A program made the position numbers and the translations under genes. Positions 1 through 10,696 of a stretch of 64,000 nt of DNA are shown one piece after another. The notes under the pieces are model-generated. The model made no database searches. It was not told where the DNA came from and saw nothing but the letters and a program-made list of their open reading frames with translations. The stretch's first letter is position 1; each line of letters begins with the position of its first letter. Source of the DNA: CAVVZJ01 sp963752755 (GTDB lineage: Bacteria; Planctomycetota; Planctomycetia; Isosphaerales; Isosphaeraceae); contig CAVVZJ010000014.1 in the NCBI GenBank assembly GCA_963752755.1, positions 62,001-126,000 on the forward strand. Reading direction: 5' to 3'.

Positions 1-1116
1 GTCACCCCCTGCCGCGACCACTCCGGCGGCCCGATCCACTGCTCGCCCAGCCAGTTCCCCGCCCAGGCCGATCTCCTCTTCCGCAACAACGGCGACGGCA
101 CGTTCACCAACGTCAGCCGCGATGCCGGCTTCGACGACGCCCCCAACGGCCGCGGCCTCGGCCTGGCCGTCGCCGACTTCGACGACGACGGTCGGCTCGA
201 CCTCTACGTCGCCAACGACGCCTCGCCCGACTTCCTCTTCCACAACCGCGGCGGCTTCCACTTCGAAGAAGTCGCCGCCACCTCCGGCCTCGCCTGCAAC
301 GGCTCCGGCAAGGCGACCGCCAGCATGGGCGTCGTGGCTGACGACCTCGACGGCGACGGCCGACTCGACCTGTTCATCACCAACTTCCTCAACGAGCCCA
401 ACACCCTCTTCCGCGGCCTCGGCAGCGGCCTCTTCGTCGACGTCACCCTCGCCGCCGGCCTCTATGCCCCCAGCATCCCCGTCACCGGCTTCGGCGCCGC
501 CGCGATCGACGCCGACAACGACGGCCGCCTCGACCTCTTCGTCGCCAACGGCCACGCCGACGACCAGCCCTGGATCAACAGCCCGATGGCCCAGCCCCCC
601 CAGCTCTTCCTCAACCGCGGCGACGGCCGTTTCTCCCTGGCCGACTCACGAGCGACCCCCTACCTCGCCCATCCCGCCGTCGGCCGCGGCGTCGCCGCGG
701 GCGATCTCGACAACGACGGCCGCGTCGATCTCGTCGTCGTCCACCGTGACCGACCCACCGCGATCCTCCGCAACCTCACCCACGGCGGCCACTGGCTCGG
801 CCTCCGCCTTGTCGGCGACCGCTCCGGCCGCACCCCCATCGGCGCCCGCGTGACCTGCCGCGCCGGCGGTCGCGAGCAGGTCCGCTGGCTCACCAGCGGC
901 ACGAGCTACCTCTCCGTCCACGACCCCCGCCTCTGGTTCGGCCTCGGCGCGGCTCAGCGCGTTGAATCCCTGGAGGTCCGCTGGCCCTCCGGCACGGCCC
1001 AAACCTGGCACGACCTTCCCATCGACCAGATCCACATCCTCCGGGAAAGCAAGTCCGCATCAATTCCACAATCCAGCACTAATACTTCCGACCACCCTCC
1101 GGAAACGGCACCCTGA
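1..1116 (+). CDS. VCBS/FG-GAP repeat protein with ASPIC/UnbV C-terminus (5' partial)
   Basis: The frame is open from the first base, so the start lies outside the window; 371 residues are visible. Repeated calcium-binding FG-GAP/VCBS motifs are seen, such as DFDDDGRLDLYVAN, DLDGDGRLDLFITN, DADNDGRLDLFVANG and DLDNDGRVDLVVV. The C-terminal about 100 residues fit an ASPIC/UnbV domain, with WLGLRLVG, GARVTCRAGG and VRWPSG. The family forms secreted beta-propellers thought to act in adhesion or on extracellular substrates, and it is heavily expanded in planctomycetes; the exact substrate is unknown. The last 38 bases overlap the convergent gene on the other strand. The reading frame is intact throughout. 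Confidence 0.9.
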   Translation, partial: VTPCRDHSGGPIHCSPSQFPAQADLLFRNNGDGTFTNVSRDAGFDDAPNGRGLGLAVADFDDDGRLDLYVANDASPDFLFHNRGGFHFEEVAATSGLACNGSGKATASMGVVADDLDGDGRLDLFITNFLNEPNTLFRGLGSGLFVDVTLAAGLYAPSIPVTGFGAAAIDADNDGRLDLFVANGHADDQPWINSPMAQPPQLFLNRGDGRFSLADSRATPYLAHPAVGRGVAAGDLDNDGRVDLVVVHRDRPTAILRNLTHGGHWLGLRLVGDRSGRTPIGARVTCRAGGREQVRWLTSGTSYLSVHDPRLWFGLGAAQRVESLEVRWPSGTAQTWHDLPIDQIHILRESKSASIPQSSTNTSDHPPETAP

Positions 1117-2806
1117 CGACGCCGCCCTTCCCCCCCTTCCCCTCGCCTTTCGGCCTTCGCGATGTGTAACTGAGGTCGTCGAGATCGACTTCCACGAACT
1201 TCCCTCCCCGCCTCACGGTCCACAATCCGAACCGGTCGAACCTCGCCCCCGCCTTGCGCTGCTCCGGCGTCAGGTCGATGGAAAAGGAGCGATCGTCGAG
1301 TTGCACGGTGAGCCGTCCGACCCCGCCATTCGCCTCCGGATCATAATGGAATTGAAACCGATGCTTCGTCCGATCCGGCTCGAAGAGCGGCCCATTCCGC
1401 AACGATGCCAGCTCCCGCGTCGGCGCCACGAAGCCGCTGAAGTAGTAGCCCACGCGCGTCGGCCCGTCGATATTCACTCCCATCATCGAGGGCAAGGGAT
1501 GCCCCTTCGATTCATCGGTGATGACTTTCAGGAACTCACTCCGGTTGAAGTATCCGAACGCGAGTCCCGAATCCGGCTGCCCCTCCACGAAGCAGATCGA
1601 CCCGGAAACCCGGATCGGGTCGTCGAGGCTCATCATGCCGATATCCGTCGCATAGAAACCCCGCAACGGATCAACCGGCTCGACCCGCCAGAACGCGCCC
1701 CCGACCTCTCCCGGCGCCTCGCCCGCCCAGTTCGTCTCGCGGAACCCGAAGTCGTTCCGGCTGTGGAAATCCCGCTCCACGAAGGAGACCCGGTTGCCCC
1801 GCCCTTCCCAGCCGGGATCGTCTTCGAGGTCGATCGAGTGGCCATTGACGACGAGGTCCGTCAGCTCGAACTCCAGCGCCCGACCGTAGGTCTGCTGGTT
1901 GACGACCCCGAAGCGGTCGAGCACCAGCGGCTCCTCACGATGTCCCGGGCTGAGGAACATCCGTCGCGGCTTCTCCCCGTCGAGCTGAAACGTGACGCAG
2001 CCCCGGAACTGGTCCGCGTCGCCCTGAACCTCCCAGTAATCGGTCCCCCGCCTCGGATCGTAAAGGATCAACCCTTGATCCGCAGCCGCCTCCAACCTCC
2101 GGCGGAGTTCCTCACGCTTCAAGCCCGGCTCATCCTTGCTGGCCAGTTCGAACAGGTTCCCCTCGCTGGACCGCGAGCTTCGGAAGAGGCGCTGCAGGCC
2201 CGGATGGGGCCAGTTCAGGTTGATGCGAGCCTCGGGGTCGTAGCGGAAGATCCAGGTGTGTGCCGACCCATCGGCCGGGATCACCCAGTCCGTCACCATC
2301 GCGTCGGCCTGCCAGGTGGCCGAGACGGAGGAGAACCAGATCTGCGCCCCCTCGACCTCCTTCAGCCGGACCGACTCCCCGCGCTGCGAGCCGCTCAACT
2401 GCACCATCAAGGCCGACCACGGCCGCCACCCTTGCCGATCCGCGTGGTAAAAGCCGATGTACAGGCCGCTCCGCGACGGCGACCGCTTCAGACGAATCCG
2501 GCCCGAGGCGGAGAGCGTGTCGTCGAACGAGAACGGGCCGACCTTCATGCCGAAGCTGGCCGGCGTCGTGCTGCTGGCGATCGTGCCGCCGATTCGGCCG
2601 GGGTGAAAGCCGAAATCCTGCGTGACCGTCGGAGGGTCGATCGCCTCGATTCGGTTGTTGACTCCCTCCCAGCCGGGATCGGTTGTGAAATCCTCCTCGA
2701 TCTGGATCCGATCCCCCGGCCGGGGTTCCTCGCCGCGGGCGACGAGTCCGACGATCAGCAGGACGCCGGCCGCGATCCGCGGAAGACGGTGGCTTGGCAG
2801 ACCCAT
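1079..2806 (-). CDS. Secreted protein with two copies of a planctomycete-type domain, unknown function
   Basis: The 575-residue protein begins with a signal peptide (MGLPSHRLPRIAAGVLLIVG, then a short polar region). The remainder is internally duplicated. Segments starting DPGWEGVNNRIEAID (about residue 43) and DPGWEGRGNRVSFVE (about residue 308) are each followed by a DFGF motif and a GG-rich, beta-rich stretch. This resembles concanavalin/LamG-like jelly-roll folds, but I cannot assign a family. The frame is intact, unlike many neighbours. It converges with the upstream VCBS gene and overlaps its end. An extracellular carbohydrate- or surface-binding role is only a guess. Confidence 0.75.
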   Translation of the reverse strand: MGLPSHRLPRIAAGVLLIVGLVARGEEPRPGDRIQIEEDFTTDPGWEGVNNRIEAIDPPTVTQDFGFHPGRIGGTIASSTTPASFGMKVGPFSFDDTLSASGRIRLKRSPSRSGLYIGFYHADRQGWRPWSALMVQLSGSQRGESVRLKEVEGAQIWFSSVSATWQADAMVTDWVIPADGSAHTWIFRYDPEARINLNWPHPGLQRLFRSSRSSEGNLFELASKDEPGLKREELRRRLEAAADQGLILYDPRRGTDYWEVQGDADQFRGCVTFQLDGEKPRRMFLSPGHREEPLVLDRFGVVNQQTYGRALEFELTDLVVNGHSIDLEDDPGWEGRGNRVSFVERDFHSRNDFGFRETNWAGEAPGEVGGAFWRVEPVDPLRGFYATDIGMMSLDDPIRVSGSICFVEGQPDSGLAFGYFNRSEFLKVITDESKGHPLPSMMGVNIDGPTRVGYYFSGFVAPTRELASLRNGPLFEPDRTKHRFQFHYDPEANGGVGRLTVQLDDRSFSIDLTPEQRKAGARFDRFGLWTVRRGGKFVEVDLDDLSYTSRRPKGEGKGGKGGVVRVPFPEGGRKY

Positions 2807-2962
2807 GGTTGCGGCTCCTGTGCGGGAGGATCAGACCCTCAACCGCGCCAGCATAGCGCCGCGACCACCCCGAGGCCAGACGGGACCGGGACGTGCCCGG
2901 TTCTCAACCGCCGGCCCTGGCCGTTATGCTCGACAGCCCCGCGAACCCACGGAGAACTCACG

Positions 2963-3334
2963 ATGCCCCATGACGAGAACCCGGCTCCGAACACCATCCT
3001 CTCCGCCCTCGAAGCCGTGATCGCCGAGCGCAAGGCGCGTCCTCCCGGCGATCGCTCCTACGTCGTCTCCTTGCTCCAGGGGGGCGTGGCGAAGATCGGG
3101 GCCAAGATCACCGAGGAGGCGGCCGAGGTCGTCGAGGCGGCCGACGAGCCGGGCGTTGAAGGACGGGCCCACTTCGTCCATGAGGTCGCCGACCTGCTCT
3201 TTCACACGCTCGTCCTGCTCGGCCACAAGGACGTCCCGCTCGCCGAGGTCGAGTCCGAGCTGGCCCGCCGCTTCGGCGTGAGCGGGATCACGGAGAAGGA
3301 GTCGCGGGGAATGCCCCCACTTGCGGATTCCTGA
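2963..3334 (+). CDS. hisE: Phosphoribosyl-ATP pyrophosphatase
   Basis: HisE hydrolyses phosphoribosyl-ATP to phosphoribosyl-AMP, the second step of histidine synthesis, in the cytoplasm. The 123-residue protein matches the usual 90-110 residue all-alpha MazG-like fold plus a short tail. The metal-binding helices are visible as KITEEAAEVVEA and HEVADLLFHTLVLL. The ATG at 2963 follows GGAG at 2951 and gives the normal family length; the longer upstream frame is antisense to the secreted-protein gene. No other his genes are in the window, so it stands alone. It is closely convergent with the glycosyltransferase gene downstream. Confidence 0.93.
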   Translation: MPHDENPAPNTILSALEAVIAERKARPPGDRSYVVSLLQGGVAKIGAKITEEAAEVVEAADEPGVEGRAHFVHEVADLLFHTLVLLGHKDVPLAEVESELARRFGVSGITEKESRGMPPLADS

Positions 3335-3388
3335 GCTTTCCGTGGCTTCGGGCCTCCTCCGTGCTTTGCGGTGAATCCGAACGCCCGC

Positions 3389-5018
3389 TCAATCCTCCTC
3401 CTTCCGAACGACCAGATCCCCCTCCGTCCGTGCCAGGACGATGCTCCTGCCCCTCGTGTCCTCGAAGGCATGCACCTTCAACAGCTTCGGGGCCCGCTTC
3501 GGCCAGTGCTCGAACTCCGTATCCATCAGCAGAACATAAACCGGCGGGCCGTCTTCGGACACCTCGTACTGGAGAAGCGTCGGCGCCACGAGCTGGCGGA
3601 AGGGGTGTTCGGTGGCGAAGGCGAGGTCGGCCGGCCAGGGATGGAAGACGTAGATCTTCCAGCGCGGAGGGACCCATTGCCCGATCGCACGGCCCCAGGG
3701 CCCCTGCCCCACCCGGTAATCCCACTCGGGCCGATAGACCGTCGCATGCGCGACCTTCACCCCTAATGCCACCGCCAGGACCACCCCGACCGCCCAGCGG
3801 GTCCGCCGCTCCCACGTCCCCACCAGGGCGAACGACCCGACGATGATCGCCCCCACCACCAGCACGATCGCCGGGCCGCGGTAGTACGGCACCGCCGCCG
3901 CCAGGTAGGTCCCATAAGGCACGACCACCGCCACCCACGCCATCGCGATCACCAGCGCCAGCCCGAGCAAGGTCCACCGGACCCCTGTCGCGGCACCGGG
4001 CGACAACGCCCGGTCCAGCCCCGCCGCCGCCGCGATCGCGAGCCCGGCCAGAATCGGCATCCAGGACGCCGAGGCCAGGCCCGGCAGGAACGTCCCCGCC
4101 AGGGCCGACGCCCCCGCCACCTGGAGCCAGCCGTTGACGAGTTGCCGCCCCTCGTCCGACCAGCCCTGCGCGGACCGATCGCCAGGCGGCGAGCGTCGCG
4201 AACGGCGACCAGGGCAGGCCCGTCGCCACCACGATCAACGCAAAGCCCCACGACGCCGGTGACTTCAACGGTCCCGCCAGCGCCTCGCCCCAGACCACTC
4301 CCGGCGCCACGCTCAGCGCCCAGAACGACCAGGCCACGAACGCCGCCAGCGGCGGCCCCAGCAGCTTGAACGACACATACGAGCCCCGACGCCCCATCAC
4401 GACCGTCGGCAAGACGATCACCGCCAGCGCCGGCCATCCTCCCGTCAGGACCGCCAGAGCCGCCCAGAATCCGGCCGTCCAGTCGGACGCCCGCCCCAGG
4501 ATGCGGTCGAGCGACGCCACCACCGCCAGTCCCGTGATCGCCTCGAAGCCGAGCGCGGCGGGCCGGTCGATCAGCGCGAAGCTACCCAGGAGGCAGACGG
4601 CCGTCAGCGATCCGGCCCGGGGACCGAGCGTCTTCCCGACACGACGGGCGAGGATCAGGCCCGCCAGCAAGGCGGCCATCGCCGACGGAAACGAAAACGC
4701 GGCGGGCGTCGGCGCGCCGTCCTCGGCGAAGGCCCGGACCCAGAGCTGGGACGGCAGGACCCGGCCCGGCAGGAGGTCCGACGCCCACGTCCCCGCGACC
4801 TGCCCGAACGGCGCCAGCCGGGTCTCCCCCGAGGCCATTCCGAGCGGTGCCTCGGCCGGTCCGAGGTCGTGGCCGCTGGCACCCCAGAGCACACAGGCCA
4901 TCGCGACCGCCACCAGCACCAGCGAACCGGACGCGCTCCCGGCCTCCGTTCGCGAACCGAGCAGGTCGAACCGGACCCTCCGACTGCGGACCTCCAGGCG
5001 GACCGTCTCAGCGGGCAT
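3389..5018 (-). CDS. Membrane glycosyltransferase of the PMT/ArnT (GT39) type, frameshifted
   Basis: The N-terminal part (about 290 residues) contains a cytoplasmic lead, a first membrane helix and an extracytoplasmic acidic segment (WGASGHDLGPAEAPLG), then several hydrophobic helices. This is the layout of lipid-phosphate-sugar glycosyltransferases. Near 4130-4160 the reading frame changes; the second part adds more membrane helices and a soluble C-terminal tail ending RTEGDLVVRKEED. Start ATG 5018 follows GGAGGGAACGG. The gene overlaps the upstream phosphatase-like gene by 11 bases, so the two are probably co-transcribed. A single-base sequence error explains the shift better than a real break. 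The donor and acceptor cannot be told from sequence. Confidence 0.72.
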
Positions 5019-5622
5019 CCGTTCCCTCCGGTTCTGGACGCGGGGCGGGGAGGTTCTGATCGTGGCTCTTGACCGGCCGGTACAGCTCCGCGAACGGCCG
5101 GTCGTGGACCATCTCATACACGTAACCCGGCAGCCAGCCCTCGCGATAGACCTGCCGCTCCATCTCGCGGGCGACGTCGTCCACCGTCCAGCCGTCCCGC
5201 TCAAACCGATAGAGGGCCACCGCCGCGCCGGTCCGGCAGGTGCCCCGGGCACAGTGGATCAGAACCGGCCGGCGCTCCGGGTCGTCGCAGGCGGCCAGGA
5301 CCTCGCGGAACTGATCCTCACGGCCGAAGCCGTCGCCGGGCATGGGCAGGTTGACAAAGTCCACCCCCAGCCGCTTCGCCAGCGCCCGCTCGGTCTCGAC
5401 CTCCTCGCCCGGCACGATGAAGCTGATGACCGTCTTGATCCCGTATCGGTGCACCGCCGCATCGAGCTGCGACGGCGTGAGCCGGCCGCTCCGGTAGAGG
5501 ACACCGGCCTTGACCACGTCGAAGTGGTCCCAGACCAGCCGCTCTTGCTGGGATTCGAGGACCCTCCAGGTCGCGATCCCCGAGGCGGTCATGATCGTCA
5601 GCAGGGCGATCGCCGTACGCAT
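5008..5622 (-). CDS. Dual-specificity/tyrosine phosphatase-like protein with N-terminal membrane anchor
   Basis: The 204-residue protein has the cysteine phosphatase loop HCARGTCRTG (HCX5R type) near residue 143. An upstream conserved Asp sits in the GVDFVNLPMPGD region. Residues 1-20 are hydrophobic and likely anchor the protein at the inner membrane with the catalytic domain outside. The family dephosphorylates protein or small phosphorylated substrates, and inositol-phosphate phosphatases have a similar loop. The ATG at 5622 follows GAGGGACC; an in-frame ATG at 5658 has no such site. It overlaps the start of the membrane glycosyltransferase, suggesting a joint role in envelope sugar metabolism (inference). 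Confidence 0.8.
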   Translation of the reverse strand: MRTAIALLTIMTASGIATWRVLESQQERLVWDHFDVVKAGVLYRSGRLTPSQLDAAVHRYGIKTVISFIVPGEEVETERALAKRLGVDFVNLPMPGDGFGREDQFREVLAACDDPERRPVLIHCARGTCRTGAAVALYRFERDGWTVDDVAREMERQVYREGWLPGYVYEMVHDRPFAELYRPVKSHDQNLPAPRPEPEGTDAR

Positions 5623-5998
5623 GGTCCCTCGCCCGAAGTGGTTTGTGGGTAAATTCATCGGGACGGCCCCGGCCGTTGGCGCGAGCCGCGAGCCGTCCCG
5701 TCCGGGCCGGCCGCGGACTGTAGGCCAGAAGCCGGGAGGGGTCAACCTCAATCGGATTGTCGCCTCCTGGACCGGAGAGCAAGCGCCCCGGAACCCGCCT
5801 GCCGCCAGGTCCGAAATGCCCGGCGGATTCGACTCAACTCCTTGGCGGATCGGTCCTAAACGCTCCGATCTCGCGGCCGGCGATGACGGGTCTGCGGCTT
5901 GTCCGGAGAGGTCGATTGGACTAGGATACGATACGATGAACCGGTCGGAGGGCGGTCCAGACCGCCGGTTTGACTCCGTTTCCAGGGGACGTGACGAC
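5623..5998. promoter_or_regulatory. Divergent intergenic region between phosphatase-like gene and dsbD-like gene
   Basis: These 376 bases lie between two divergent genes and should hold both promoters. I see no convincing ORF. An AT-richer patch just before the dsbD-like gene (TTGGACTAGGATACGATACG, about 5914-5933) is the best promoter candidate, without a clear consensus pair. Confidence 0.4.
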
Positions 5999-8315
5999 AT
6001 GAATGCACTGACGCTTCGTTGGCCGGAGGCCGCCCGACTGGCCCGGCCGCTCGCTCTCTTGGCCGCCGTGGTCCTGACGACCCCGGCCCTGGCCCAGAAC
6101 GCCCAGCCGAAGCACAAGGACTCGCCGCCCTTCCTCCGCCCCAAGGAGGTGAAGCTCTCCGCCACGGTCGAGCCCGCCTCCGCCAGGCCCGGAGAAACGG
6201 TCACTTACAAGGTGACGGCGGTGGTCGAGGAACCCTGGCACATCTATGCGTTCAGCGAGAAGCAGCCAGCCGAGGGTCCGCGCAGCACCCAGTTCGACTT
6301 CTACGATCCGGCCGGTCTCCAGGCGGGCGAGACCTGGAAGTCGGACAAGCCCCCGACCCGCAAGAAGGAGCCGGCGTTCCCGAACCTCGACGCCGTCGAG
6401 TTCCACGAGCAGCAGGTGACCTGGAGCACCCCCGTCACCATCCCCAAAGACGCCAGGCCGGGCAAGAGGTCGCTCCAGAGCCAGATCTATTTCCAGATCT
6501 GCCGCGACCAGGTCTGCAAGCCGCCGGTCTATCTGACCGTGCCCGCGGCGACCGTGACGGTCGAGGGCGGCGCGGGTGGCGGCGGAGGTGGCCTCGGTTT
6601 TTTTTCGAAGGGCCGGGGGGCCTTGATCGCTAGCCTACTGGTCGCCGTCGAGGCGACCGACGCCGCCCCGGCCACTCCGAAAGCCGCCAGCGCCCCGACC
6701 CCGAGGAAGCCGGCCGCCAACGAGGTCACGAAGACGATCGAGCGCGGACTCGTCCCGTTCCTCCTGCTGGCCGCCTTGCACGGCCTGCTCGCGGTGCTCA
6801 TGCCGTGCGTCTGGCCGATGGTGCCCATCACGGTCAACTTCTTCGTCAAGCAGAGCCACGCCCGGGGCGGCCGGTCCGTCGGCCTGGCCCTGACCTACTG
6901 CCTGGCGATCATCGGCGTCTATACCCTGATCGGCCTGGCCGTCTCGGTCTTCTTCGGCGCCTCGGCGGCCAACCAGCTCGGCAATAACCCCTGGGTTAAC
7001 CTCGTCTTCGCGATCGTCTTCATCGCGTTCGGCCTGAGCCTGCTCGGCCTCTTCGAGATCCGCCTGCCGTCCTCCTGGCTGAACGCCTCGGCGCAGGCCG
7101 AGAGCAAGGGCGGCCTCGTCGGCGTGATCTTCATGGCCGTGACGCTCACGATCACCTCGTTCACCTGCACCGCGCCGCTCGTCGGCAGCCTGCTGGTCAT
7201 GGCGGCGCAGGGGTCGTACTTCTACCCGGTCGTCGGCCTGCTCGTCTTCTCGACGGTGCTTTCGTTGCCGTTCCTGGTGCTCGCGCTCGTGCCGTCCTTG
7301 ATGCAGAAGATGCCCCGCAGCGGCGACTGGATGAACTCGGTAAAAGTTGTCGGCGGCCTGCTGGAGATCGGCGCGGCGTTCAAGTTCCTGAACATGGCCG
7401 AGGTCAACTTCCGCGGCAGCAACCGCGTCGCCGATGCGATCTTCGACGCCCAGCTCACGCTGGCCATCTGGGTCGTGCTGGCCCTGGTCTGCGGCATCTA
7501 CCTGCTCGGCCTCTTCCGGACCGACCACGACCACGACGAGGTCAAGGTCGGCCCCGGCCGGCTCGTCACCGGCTGCCTCTTCCTCTCGCTGGCCCTCTAC
7601 CTGGCCCCCGCCCTCTTCGGCAACCCGCCCAAGAGTGCCCTCTACGCCCTGCTCCAGAACCTCCTGCCCCCCGACGCCCGGAAACTGGACACCAATGCCG
7701 AGATCGTCCAGGAGATCCGGACCCAGACCGCCGACCTCGGGCGCAACCTGGCCGCGAACGTCGCCTCTGGCGGCGGGTCGGTCAACGGGGCCGCGCAGCC
7801 AGCCGCAGAAACCCCCGGCTATGCCGACATCGAGGTCAAGACCGAATCGAACGACCCCAAGGTCGCCGTCTCCGAGCAGCGCCACCTTGCACGGCGTCTC
7901 CTGGGGCCTCAGCTACGACAAGGCGGTCGCGGACGCCAAGGAGTGGGACCGTCCCGTCCTCATCGACTTCACCGGCGTGAACTGTGCCAACTGCCGGACG
8001 ATGGAGAGCACGGTCATGCTCCGGCCCCAGGTCGTCAAGCTCCTCCGCAAGTTCGTGACCGTCCAGCTCTACACCGACACGCTCCCGATCGAGACGCTCT
8101 CCAAGGAGTCCGCCGAGGAACTGGCCCTCAAGAATGCCGAGTTCGAGTACAACCTCGTCGGCCAGGTCACGAGCCCCCTCTATGTGATCGTCAACGCCCA
8201 GGGTGAGGTCCTCGAACAGATCCCCTACACCCCCGATGCCTCCTCCTTCGCCGAGTTCCTCCAGCGCGGACTCTCCACCTATCAGGACGAGGCTCCCAAG
8301 GTGGCCCAGAAGTAA
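5999..8315 (+). CDS. DsbD-like thiol:disulfide interchange protein (frameshift near 7885)
   Basis: It is predicted to carry electrons from cytoplasmic thioredoxin across the membrane to periplasmic thiol partners, such as those used in cytochrome c maturation. After a signal peptide ending ALAQ comes an N-terminal DsbD-like domain with the cysteine pair in ICRDQVCKPP. A membrane core of about eight helices follows, with the redox motifs LMPCVWP and SFTCTAPLVG. A C-terminal thioredoxin domain has VNCANC. The thioredoxin part is in a different frame; one extra C in the codons for Glu-Ser-Ala-Thr near 7885 explains it. The ATG at 5999 follows AGGGGA. The several c-type cytochromes nearby fit this function. 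Confidence 0.88.
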
Positions 8316-8353
8316 TCCGGCCTCGCGGCTCTTTCCCTCGCCCACCCCACGAA

Positions 8354-8422
8354 GATCGGAGCCCCGGCGTGGTCTCCACGGTTCCTCTTAACCGAGGAGT
8401 CCTCCGCGCCGGGGCCCCGATC
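8354..8422. terminator. Predicted terminator hairpin after dsbD-like gene
   Basis: Left arm GATCGGAGCCCCGGCG (8354-8369) pairs with CGCCGGGGCCCCGATC (8407-8422), 15 of 16 positions. The 37-base loop contains a smaller CGGTT/AACCG stem. It lies 38 bases past the dsbD-like stop and can serve either converging gene. There is no T-tract. Confidence 0.5.
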
Positions 8423-8517
8423 GTGTGCTATAATTAACGCTAGCTCCTTGACAATGCGGTTGCCATCTTGCCCCGCCCCCTCTCCGCGCAGGACGCCCCA
8501 ACGCGGCGCGTCCCGGA

Positions 8518-8540
8518 CGCCGAACGAACTTCAAAATGGG
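8518..8540 (+). repeat. Conserved intergenic motif, copy 1
   Basis: The 23 bases here (core AACGAACTTCAAAATGGG) are identical to 19780-19802. Both copies are in gene-poor stretches on the + strand, followed by GC-rich text with repeated GCGTCCC words. Function unknown. Confidence 0.6.
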
Positions 8541-8748
8541 TAAAGCGTCGGGCTAACTTCAAGATACACAGGTCTTTGCGATCGCGACTTCAGCCCGATC
8601 CCGAGCGTCCCCACAGCGTCCCTGGATCGTCTTGAGAGCGTCTCGGGCGCGTTCCGGTTGCGCCCCGAGTGTCGGTGAACGATCAAAGAAAGCGATCTCC
8701 TCGGGCGGGACGGCGGACGCCGGAGGGACGCGGCGTGCGGTCCTGGCC

Positions 8749-9822
<1,074 letters not shown>

Positions 9823-10108
9823 GGGGATTGCGGATTCGGGGCTCGGGTCGGGACGTCGTCGCGGCCTGCGGGCGGCGTGCTCGTCAACGCCCGGCCGGCC
9901 AAGTTTACCCCAAGACGCCGCGCCAGCGGAACCGCGAGCCTGGTCCCTGGCCGTTGAATCGTGATCCTTGAACGTTCTGAGCGTAGCGTTTATGTTGGGG
10001 AGACCAACCGGAACCGGGCCGGGCGCCCTTGCCGCGTCCGGCCCCCCGCCTCGTGTTGTGGACGAGCAGCCGTCCACAACTCCCCCTTGGCAGAAGGAGA
10101 ATCTCAGC

Positions 10109-10576
10109 ATGACGATGCCTCGCAAGCTCACGATCCTCGCCGCGACCATGTTCGCCACGGCCCTCGCCGGTTTCGGCCTGTCGGCCGCCGCCCAGGACTT
10201 CGGCAAGGAGAAGGAGTCGGAGCTGCACAAGATCATGGAGCAGGTCCAGAAGCAGAACGCCACGATCCTCAAGGGCGTGCGCAACCCGGTCCAGTTCAAG
10301 AAGAGCCAGGAGGACGTCGTCAAGGCCGCCAAGGAGCTGGCCGAGCTGGGCAAGAAGGCCAAGCCCCACACCGAGCCCGCCAAGGAAGCCAAGGAAGTCA
10401 AGGACCCGGTCGAGAAGTGGAACACGGTGATGGACAGCTTCATCAAGGAGGCCACCTCCTTCGCCGCGGCCGCCGAGAAGAAGGGCGCCGATCAGCGCGA
10501 GACCAAGGACGCCTACAAGAAGGTCCAGGCCACCTGCACGACCTGCCACGACGACTTCCGGCCCGAAGACTTCTGA
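10109..10576 (+). CDS. Secreted monohaem cytochrome, cytochrome c'-like
   Basis: The 155-residue protein has a signal peptide (about residues 1-27, ending SAAAQ) and a helical, Lys/Glu-rich body. The haem-binding site CTTCH lies close to the C-terminus, as in class II cytochromes c (c' type). The start ATG at 10109 follows AGAAGGAGA. A second protein of the same design is encoded at 18877-19296. It probably works in periplasmic electron transfer or gas binding; the partner is unknown. It lies about 120 bases from the convergent multihaem cytochrome gene. Confidence 0.82.
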   Translation: MTMPRKLTILAATMFATALAGFGLSAAAQDFGKEKESELHKIMEQVQKQNATILKGVRNPVQFKKSQEDVVKAAKELAELGKKAKPHTEPAKEAKEVKDPVEKWNTVMDSFIKEATSFAAAAEKKGADQRETKDAYKKVQATCTTCHDDFRPEDF

Positions 10577-10696
10577 GCCCCGCGCCTCACCGGAACAGAG
10601 CGGTCAGCGCGACCCGAGAAACCGACGGACCCTCACGTCCTCCCAATGCAAGGCGGGCGTGGGGGTTCCGATGTCTCCGACCCGGGCGCCTGGCGG

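Larger units (their letters stand above)
8316..8748. other. Gene-free stretch with a hairpin and a conserved 23-base motif
   Basis: This stretch separates the convergent dsbD-like and purM genes. It contains the hairpin at 8354-8422 and the 23-base motif at 8518-8540 that recurs upstream of miaB. No supported ORF was seen. Confidence 0.5.

Noticed and set aside
962..2960. Long + strand open frame ahead of hisE
   Set aside because: It is antisense to the secreted-protein gene; only the last 124 codons (from 2963) have hisE content and a ribosome-binding site.
8428..8453. TATAAT at 8428 and TTGACA near 8448 as a promoter
   Set aside because: On the + strand the -35 word lies downstream of the -10 word, so they cannot form one promoter, and no gene follows on that strand for over 1.5 kb.
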